DNA from: Desulfobacteraceae bacterium
GTDB taxonomy: Bacteria; Desulfobacterota; DSM-4660; Desulfatiglandales; Desulfatiglandaceae
Reading direction: 5' to 3'
DNA: 10,702 nucleotides
Assembly (NCBI GenBank): GCA_030612945.1
Contig: JAUWMY010000052.1
Span: 1-10,702 of the forward strand
Of this stretch, positions 6,676-10,702 are shown one piece after another; within the stretch, counting starts at the first letter, position 1; each line of letters begins with the position of its first letter. Below the pieces are notes generated by a model. It made no database searches. It had not been told where the DNA came from and saw nothing but the letters and a program-made list of their open reading frames with translations. The position numbers and the translations under genes were made by a program.

Positions 6676-8337
6676 ATGAAACCAATCCGCTATGATCCAG
6701 AAGAACTTGAGAAAAATCTAACAAAGGGGTTCTGGGATAAGACTATTCTGCCTGATTACTGGGACAGAAATGCCAGACAATGGCCCGACAAAGAGGCCCT
6801 GGTAGATTCCCTGGGAAGCAGACTCACCTGGGCCGAGGCCACGCAAAAAATAGACAGGATTGCCCTTGCCCTGATCAAAGACATGAAGTTAAAAAGGGAC
6901 GACAAGCTGATGGTTCAGTTGCCCAATTGCATCGAGCAAGTCCTGGTGCGCCTTGCCTGCGAAAAGGCTGGGGTTTTGTCCATACCTGAAATGACGACCT
7001 TTCGCCAAACCGAGTTGGCAGACATTGCCACACGGACAGGGGCAGTCGGCATTGTTATACCTAAACAGTATCGAAAATTTGACCATTATGAGATGGCAAA
7101 GGAACTCCAGGCCGATATACCAAACTTGAAACATATTATTGTCGCCGGCGAAGATGTGCCCGGGGATTGCATCTCACTTAATGGAATCATGGACCATCCT
7201 TTCGAGCAGGAATACGATCCCATTGAGCTGTGGGCCAGAAGACTGGATGCTATTGAAGAAGTGGGCTTTCTGATCACCACTACAGGTACTACCGGTCTTC
7301 CCAAGCTCATTGAACACAGGATTGCGGCTCGTGAAATTTGGACAGCAAAGTCCCATGTTCGGAACTGGGAACTCGGGCCTGATGATTGTGTTCTTGCCAT
7401 TGCACCGCTCGCCGGGGCAGCAGGAGGAACGCCGGCATATGTCACTGCCCCCGTGGGTGGCGCCAAAGTTGCCTTGGAGTATCAATATCGTGGAGAGGGA
7501 ACCCTTGAATTTATGGAGAAGGAAAGGGTCACTGTTATTGCACTTGTCCCAACTCAGCTTGCAAGACTGCTGGAGTTACCTTTGGATAAATATGATCTAT
7601 CATCTTTGCGCATCATAAAGACAGCCGGCGGATATCTGCCGCCGCCTCTGGCCAAGGAGGCTGAAGAGAGGTTCGGCTGTCCGATTCTGGGCACATACGG
7701 TACCCAGGATACAGGGTCAATATCCGGAGTACCGATAACTGCCTCCAAGGATCAAAGATACACCACTGTTGGCAGGTTACACCCTGGAATTGAGGTAAAG
7801 GTTCTGGACGATTCCGGGAACCCTGTGACGCCGGGAGAGGTGGGGACCCTCTGGTTCAAGGGTCCGGGCAACTCGATTGGGTATTACAAAGATCTTGAAA
7901 AGACAATGACCGAGGCCTTTGATAAAGATGGCTTTGCCACGCCGGGTGATCTGGTAACTGTCACGGATGACGATTATGTGAAGATAATGGGTAGAAAAAA
8001 GAATATCATTATTCGTGGCGGACAAAATATTTACCCAAAAGAGATTGAAGACTATCTTCTATCTTATGAAAAAATGACAAACGCTGTCGTTATCCCCATG
8101 CCTGATCCTGAAATGGGTGAGCGCGCATGCGCCTTTGTCACTCTCAAGAAGGGAGAGCAATTTACCTTTGAAGAGATGATTGACTACCTTAAGAGCAAGA
8201 AGATCGCCGCCTTTAAACTTCCTGAAAGGTTAGAGGTTGTGGAAGCCTTCCCCTTAGTGGGCGAAAGTGGCAAAATAGACAATAAAGCCATGGTTCAAAT
8301 GATCACTGACAAGCTTAAAGAGGAAGGCAAGATATAG
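6676..8337 (+). CDS. AMP-forming aryl-CoA (aryl-AMP) ligase, EntE/DhbE-like
   Basis: This is a 553-aa member of the adenylate-forming family. It starts 14 bp after UbiD, with AAGGAG six nt before the ATG. Core motifs in order are P-loop TTTGTTGLPK at 201-210, YGTQDTG in place of the common YGxTE motif, TPGDL, GRKKNIIIRGGQNIYPKEIE (hinge and A8 region), and the catalytic lysine K533 in ESGKIDNKAM. The N-terminal stretch (QLPNCIEQVLVRLACEKAGV, then a 'PEMTTFRQTEL...YRKFD' pattern) recalls 2,3-dihydroxybenzoate-AMP ligases EntE/DhbE more than typical benzoate-CoA ligases. In those enzymes the aryl-AMP is passed to a carrier protein. No carrier or peptide-synthetase gene is seen here, so transfer to CoA is the better guess. 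It would activate the carboxylated product of the UbiD step for ring reduction or further breakdown. Exact substrate unknown. Confidence 0.85.
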   Translation: MKPIRYDPEELEKNLTKGFWDKTILPDYWDRNARQWPDKEALVDSLGSRLTWAEATQKIDRIALALIKDMKLKRDDKLMVQLPNCIEQVLVRLACEKAGVLSIPEMTTFRQTELADIATRTGAVGIVIPKQYRKFDHYEMAKELQADIPNLKHIIVAGEDVPGDCISLNGIMDHPFEQEYDPIELWARRLDAIEEVGFLITTTGTTGLPKLIEHRIAAREIWTAKSHVRNWELGPDDCVLAIAPLAGAAGGTPAYVTAPVGGAKVALEYQYRGEGTLEFMEKERVTVIALVPTQLARLLELPLDKYDLSSLRIIKTAGGYLPPPLAKEAEERFGCPILGTYGTQDTGSISGVPITASKDQRYTTVGRLHPGIEVKVLDDSGNPVTPGEVGTLWFKGPGNSIGYYKDLEKTMTEAFDKDGFATPGDLVTVTDDDYVKIMGRKKNIIIRGGQNIYPKEIEDYLLSYEKMTNAVVIPMPDPEMGERACAFVTLKKGEQFTFEEMIDYLKSKKIAAFKLPERLEVVEAFPLVGESGKIDNKAMVQMITDKLKEEGKI

Positions 8338-8376
8338 CTTGTAGAAAATACTTTTAGGGTAAATGAAGAAACAATG

Positions 8377-8399
8377 CGGGCGAGGTTTATCCTCGCCCG
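8377..8399 (+). promoter_or_regulatory. Perfect 9-bp GC-rich hairpin between ligase and Tm-1-like genes
   Basis: CGGGCGAGG (8377-8385) pairs perfectly with CCTCGCCCG (8391-8399) around the loop TTTAT. It lies 40 nt after the ligase stop. No U-tract follows (AATAAGCTG comes next), so full intrinsic termination is doubtful. Partial attenuation or 3'-end protection of the upstream mRNA is more likely, which would lower expression of the last two genes. The 109-bp gap around it is longer than the spaces between the upstream genes. Confidence 0.6.
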
Positions 8400-8446
8400 A
8401 ATAAGCTGAAAGGATAGTATCTTTTCAGATAGGAGATACAACCGAA

Positions 8447-9664
8447 GTGATACTCATACTGGTAATGGCCGAAGAGAAGTGGGAGGAAGCCGATTTCCTG
8501 CGCAAGGAGATAGAGTCACGTGGCCACAAAGCCAGGATTCTGGATATGGGCTTGCTGGGAGAAGCGCAGGGAGCCTGCGATATTACCCGTGAAGAAGTCA
8601 TACAGGCCAGCGGGCAAAATCCTGAGGAGGTAACGCTTATAACTGATAGAGGGAAACGAATGCCGGTCATGGTGGATGGAGCCAGACAAAAAGTCCTGGA
8701 TCTCTATTCCCATGGGGAGCTTTCCGGGATAATAAGCGTGGGCGGCACCACCGGCACGCGAATGGGCACCAGCATTATGAAATCCCTCCCCTTTGGAATC
8801 CCAAAGTTTGCTGTCTCCAGCACAGCAGCACTTCCAGGAATTGCTTCAAGATATATTGGTACAGCAGACATAACACTGATGCACTCGGTAGTGGAGATTG
8901 CAGGGCTTAACGACCTGATGAGAAATGTTCTGGCCAGGGCTGCCGGGGCTATTTGTGGAATGGTGGAAGGTTCTGCCCGTGTGCCTGTGTCTTTCGATAG
9001 TGAAGGCAAAAGATCTTTAATTGCAATGACACATTTTGGCCCGTGTGAAGAGTGTGCCGTAAATGTAAGAAAGCAACTTGAGCAAAAAGGGCACCAGGTT
9101 ATTGGCTTCTCGGCTGCCGGCATTGGCGATAGGGCCATGGAAGAGATAATAGTGGCACAGAATATCTTTGCTGCTGTCATTGACCTTGCCCCGGGCGGGG
9201 TAGGAGAGGAGTTGCTCGGCTTTGCAAGGGCAGCGGGCCCCACCAGACTTGAAGGAGCGGGTAAAATCGGGATACCACAGATTATTGCCCCGTGCGGCGT
9301 TAATTTTGGCAGCCCACTCAAACGCAAGTATAAGCCGGAATATGAATCGCGGAAGCAGTATGCCTATGATGCTGTCCGTACCTTCGTAAGATTGTCTGAC
9401 GAAGAGCTGATTATGGTGGCTGCAACTATGGCAAAAAAATTAAACAAGGCAAAAGGTCCGGTAAAAGTTGTAATCCCCACAGGCGGATGGTCGTCGGTTG
9501 ACAAAAAAGGGGCTGATTTCTATGATGGTGAGGCAGATGCGGTCTTTGTAACAGAGCTTAAAAAGCAACTGAGCCAGGATATTGAGGTAAGAGAAATAAA
9601 TGCCGACCTTGAATCACCCGAATTTGCCAGTGCCGTGGTTGAGGCATTGATAGATATCATATGA
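8447..9664 (+). CDS. Tm-1-like ATP-binding domain protein (UPF0261 family), divergent member
   Basis: This is a 405-aa protein, the family's normal length of about 400. It starts with GTG at 8447; AGGAGA lies about 10 nt upstream. The N-terminal half matches the Tm-1 ATP-binding domain: an opening strand (ILILVMAEEKWEEADFL), ESRGHKARILDMG, then SVGGTTGTRMGTS around residues 97-108 and LPFGIPKFAVSSTAA with DITLMHSVVEIAGLN. The C-terminal half begins at about 190 (IAMTHFGPCEECAVNV) and includes AAGPTRLEGAGKIGIP. Plant Tm-1 is an antiviral protein and its domain binds ATP; the bacterial function is not established to my knowledge. Here the usual C-terminal 'HNP..TLMRTT' signature, as I recall it, reads YDAVRTFVRLS, and C200, C203 and C283 sit in otherwise conserved loops. 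It may be a distinct subfamily. Its place between ligase and ubiX suggests a role in the aromatic pathway, by context only. Confidence 0.8.
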   Translation: MILILVMAEEKWEEADFLRKEIESRGHKARILDMGLLGEAQGACDITREEVIQASGQNPEEVTLITDRGKRMPVMVDGARQKVLDLYSHGELSGIISVGGTTGTRMGTSIMKSLPFGIPKFAVSSTAALPGIASRYIGTADITLMHSVVEIAGLNDLMRNVLARAAGAICGMVEGSARVPVSFDSEGKRSLIAMTHFGPCEECAVNVRKQLEQKGHQVIGFSAAGIGDRAMEEIIVAQNIFAAVIDLAPGGVGEELLGFARAAGPTRLEGAGKIGIPQIIAPCGVNFGSPLKRKYKPEYESRKQYAYDAVRTFVRLSDEELIMVAATMAKKLNKAKGPVKVVIPTGGWSSVDKKGADFYDGEADAVFVTELKKQLSQDIEVREINADLESPEFASAVVEALIDII

Positions 9665-9698
9665 CCATTTTGGAATAGTCCTGCAAAAATTCAGTCGG

Positions 9699-9733
9699 TG
9701 AACCCTGAACGTTTGAACCCGTAAACGGTTACG
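9699..9733 (+). repeat. Short TGAAC repeats and a CGTAA/TTACG dyad before ubiX
   Basis: TGAACCC occurs at 9699-9705 and 9714-9720, with a further TGAAC at 9706-9710. CGTAA (9720-9724) and TTACG (9729-9733) then form a 5-bp inverted repeat with loop ACGG, ending 17 nt before the ubiX ATG. This phrase resembles small intergenic repeats common in Desulfobacterota. It could also be a regulator site for ubiX. Evidence is weak. Confidence 0.3.
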
Positions 9734-9750
9734 AAACAAGAAAGGCCTAT

Positions 9751-10320
9751 ATGTCAAAACGAATCGTCATCGGTATTTCAGGTGCAAGCGGCGTTATTTA
9801 CGGCGTAAGGATGCTCAGCTTGCTTAAAGAAAAAGACTTCGAGACCCATCTCGTATTATCCGAAGCCGGTAAGAAAAATATAGAGATAGAAACAAGCTAT
9901 AAGGCCGAGGAAGTGGCGGCCATGGCCACTCATTTTTATGACAACAAGGATGTGGGCGCGGCGCTTGCTAGCGGTTCATTCCTGACCGAAGGCATGGTCG
10001 TAGTACCATGCACTATAAAGACCTTATCCGGGATTGCCAACTCCTATACTGACAACCTCCTTGTAAGGGCCGCGGACGTGACGCTCAAAGAAAAGCGTAA
10101 GCTGGTTCTTGTGGTGAGAGAAACGCCCCTACATAAAGGGCATCTCAGGCTCATGACCATGGCCGCGGACACGGGCGCCCATATACTGCCCCCTGTACCA
10201 TCTTTTTATCATCAGCCAAAGACCATAGATGACATTATTGATCAGACCATTGGAAAGATATTTGATTACCTTGGCATAAAGCACAACCTTTTTAAACGCT
10301 GGGGAGAGGGACAACCCTAA
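9751..10320 (+). CDS. ubiX: UbiX-type flavin prenyltransferase
   Basis: This 189-aa protein is the normal length for UbiX. The ATG at 9751 follows AAGAAAGG by 5 nt. UbiX joins a dimethylallyl group to FMN, making the prenylated FMN that UbiD enzymes need. The FMN-binding motif GISGASG is at residues 8-14. The family blocks follow: SGSFLTEGMVVVPCTIKTLS, then GIANSYTDNLLVRAADVTLK, the basic/acid pair R123-E124 in RETPLH, and PSFYHQP at 150-156 near the C-terminus. It looks complete. It is the last plus-strand gene, 86 bp after the Tm-1-like gene, and serves the UbiD enzyme encoded upstream in the same cluster. Having its own copy suggests a dedicated cofactor supply for the pathway beyond any housekeeping ubiX. 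UbiX and the older Pad1-type 'phenylacrylic acid decarboxylase' names describe the same family. Confidence 0.95.
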   Translation: MSKRIVIGISGASGVIYGVRMLSLLKEKDFETHLVLSEAGKKNIEIETSYKAEEVAAMATHFYDNKDVGAALASGSFLTEGMVVVPCTIKTLSGIANSYTDNLLVRAADVTLKEKRKLVLVVRETPLHKGHLRLMTMAADTGAHILPPVPSFYHQPKTIDDIIDQTIGKIFDYLGIKHNLFKRWGEGQP

Positions 10321-10580
10321 TTCTTATTGAAAACAAAAGATTTCACGTTAACGGGGAATACTTGACCAGCAACTAATGGTTCAAGATAATCTACCTAACG
10401 TTAGTACCTATGTATTGAAATCACATCATGTTTGCACATGATTTATGCCATAGCCAGATTGAATATTTAAGCACTTCTATCGATTTTAATAGAAAAGACA
10501 GAGCGAAGCGATACCACAAATCTTCAATATTCAATCGTCAATATTTAATTCCGGCTTGTCCGGGTTAGGGTATAGTGCAA
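10321..10580. other. AT-rich convergent intergenic region with several small inverted repeats
   Basis: No gene is supported here. The stretch holds palindromes CGTTAACG (10346-10353) and CTAACGTTAG (10395-10404). CTTGA/TCAAG (10361-10365, 10381-10385) form a bulged hairpin about 40 nt past ubiX. ATCATGT/ACATGAT (10425-10431, 10436-10442) form a perfect 7-bp stem with loop TTGC. TTCTAT/ATAGAA (10475-10480, 10489-10494) form another stem. ATTGAATATT (10458-10467) recurs inverted as AATATTCAAT (10526-10535), followed by a near-copy CAATATTTAAT. None has a clean terminator U-tract, though transcription from both sides must end here. Confidence 0.5.
10425..10442 (+). terminator. Candidate terminator or stabilising hairpin downstream of ubiX
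   Basis: This is a perfect 7-bp stem (ATCATGT / ACATGAT) with a 4-nt TTGC loop. It is AT-rich and followed only by TTATG, so it would be weak. It lies 105 nt past the ubiX stop, between converging genes, where a terminator is expected. Confidence 0.2.
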
Positions 10581-10702
10581 TCAAGGTTTTTCTGCAAACC
10601 AGATTGTGTGCCTGCCGCCTTTTCCGGATTTGCGGGTTGGTACGGTTACGGTTTCCGTCTGGAATCCGCACTGCTTCAGGCGACGGGTGAATGCCTCGTC
10701 TG
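10581..10702 (-). CDS. C-terminal fragment, possibly spermidine-synthase family (runs off right edge)
   Basis: The minus strand has an open frame from the right edge to a TGA at 10583-10581, giving the last 39 residues of a gene that begins outside the window. The peptide opens DEAFTRRLKQCGFQTETVTV and ends GGRHTIWFAEKP. A late 'F.+RL...GF.....V' helix-strand followed by 'GGRHTIW.A++P' recalls the C-terminal end of spermidine-synthase-like Rossmann methyltransferase-fold proteins. The basic stretch PTRKSGKGGR sits between them. The match is from memory and on a short piece, so the family call is tentative. That it is coding is more secure, because the frame stays open to the window edge and its composition is protein-like. 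It converges on ubiX and is probably unrelated to the catabolic operon. Confidence 0.45.
   Translation of the reverse strand, partial: DEAFTRRLKQCGFQTETVTVPTRKSGKGGRHTIWFAEKP

Noticed and set aside
8704..9327. Minus-strand open frame (207 codons) opposite the Tm-1-like gene
   Set aside because: It is Pro/Ser-rich and low in motifs, typical of antisense reading of a coding sequence; the plus-strand frame matches a known family.

Overview
The window looks like chromosomal DNA of an anaerobic, aromatic-degrading bacterium. My best guess is a Desulfobacterota (deltaproteobacterial) sulfate reducer or syntroph. The grounds are the gene content (oxygen-independent phosphorylation and carboxylation of an aromatic ring), strong AGGAGG ribosome sites, middling G+C, and a single-receiver regulator with a Trp-rich tail of a kind I associate with that group. 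The taxonomic call is inference; no RNA or marker gene is present.

Left part, minus strand (1-1962): the N-terminal end of an acyl-CoA synthetase-like AMP-forming ligase runs off the left edge. It is preceded by a small response regulator (251-778) and a LysR-type regulator (1015-1962). The LysR gene diverges from the catabolic genes. The 255-bp space between them carries a three-half-site palindrome flanked by a promoter for each side, which is the classical LysR layout.

Main part, plus strand (2218-10320): six same-direction genes form a likely catabolic operon. The first two (620 and 355 aa) are a split PEP-synthase-like pair. One carries the phosphohistidine swivelling domain and the other the ATP-grasp domain, and their sizes match the two catalytic proteins of phenylphosphate synthase. 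Next come a UbiD-family prenylated-FMN (de)carboxylase, an aryl-CoA/aryl-AMP ligase resembling the EntE/DhbE branch, a divergent Tm-1-like (UPF0261) protein, and a UbiX flavin prenyltransferase that would make the UbiD cofactor.

The inferred pathway is: a phenolic substrate is phosphorylated using ATP (released as AMP + Pi), the aryl phosphate is carboxylated by the UbiD enzyme, and the hydroxyaryl acid is activated to its CoA ester. Compared with the described phenol system of Thauera aromatica, this cluster has no CBS-domain third synthase protein and no extra carboxylase subunits (second UbiD, small gamma, HAD-type delta). It adds a Tm-1-like protein instead. It is therefore a reduced or variant phosphorylation-primed carboxylation system, and its substrate cannot be read from sequence.

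Right edge (10321-10702): a 260-bp AT-rich intergenic stretch with several small inverted repeats separates ubiX from the C-terminal end of a convergent minus-strand gene, possibly of the spermidine-synthase family. No tRNA, rRNA, CRISPR array or insertion sequence was seen.
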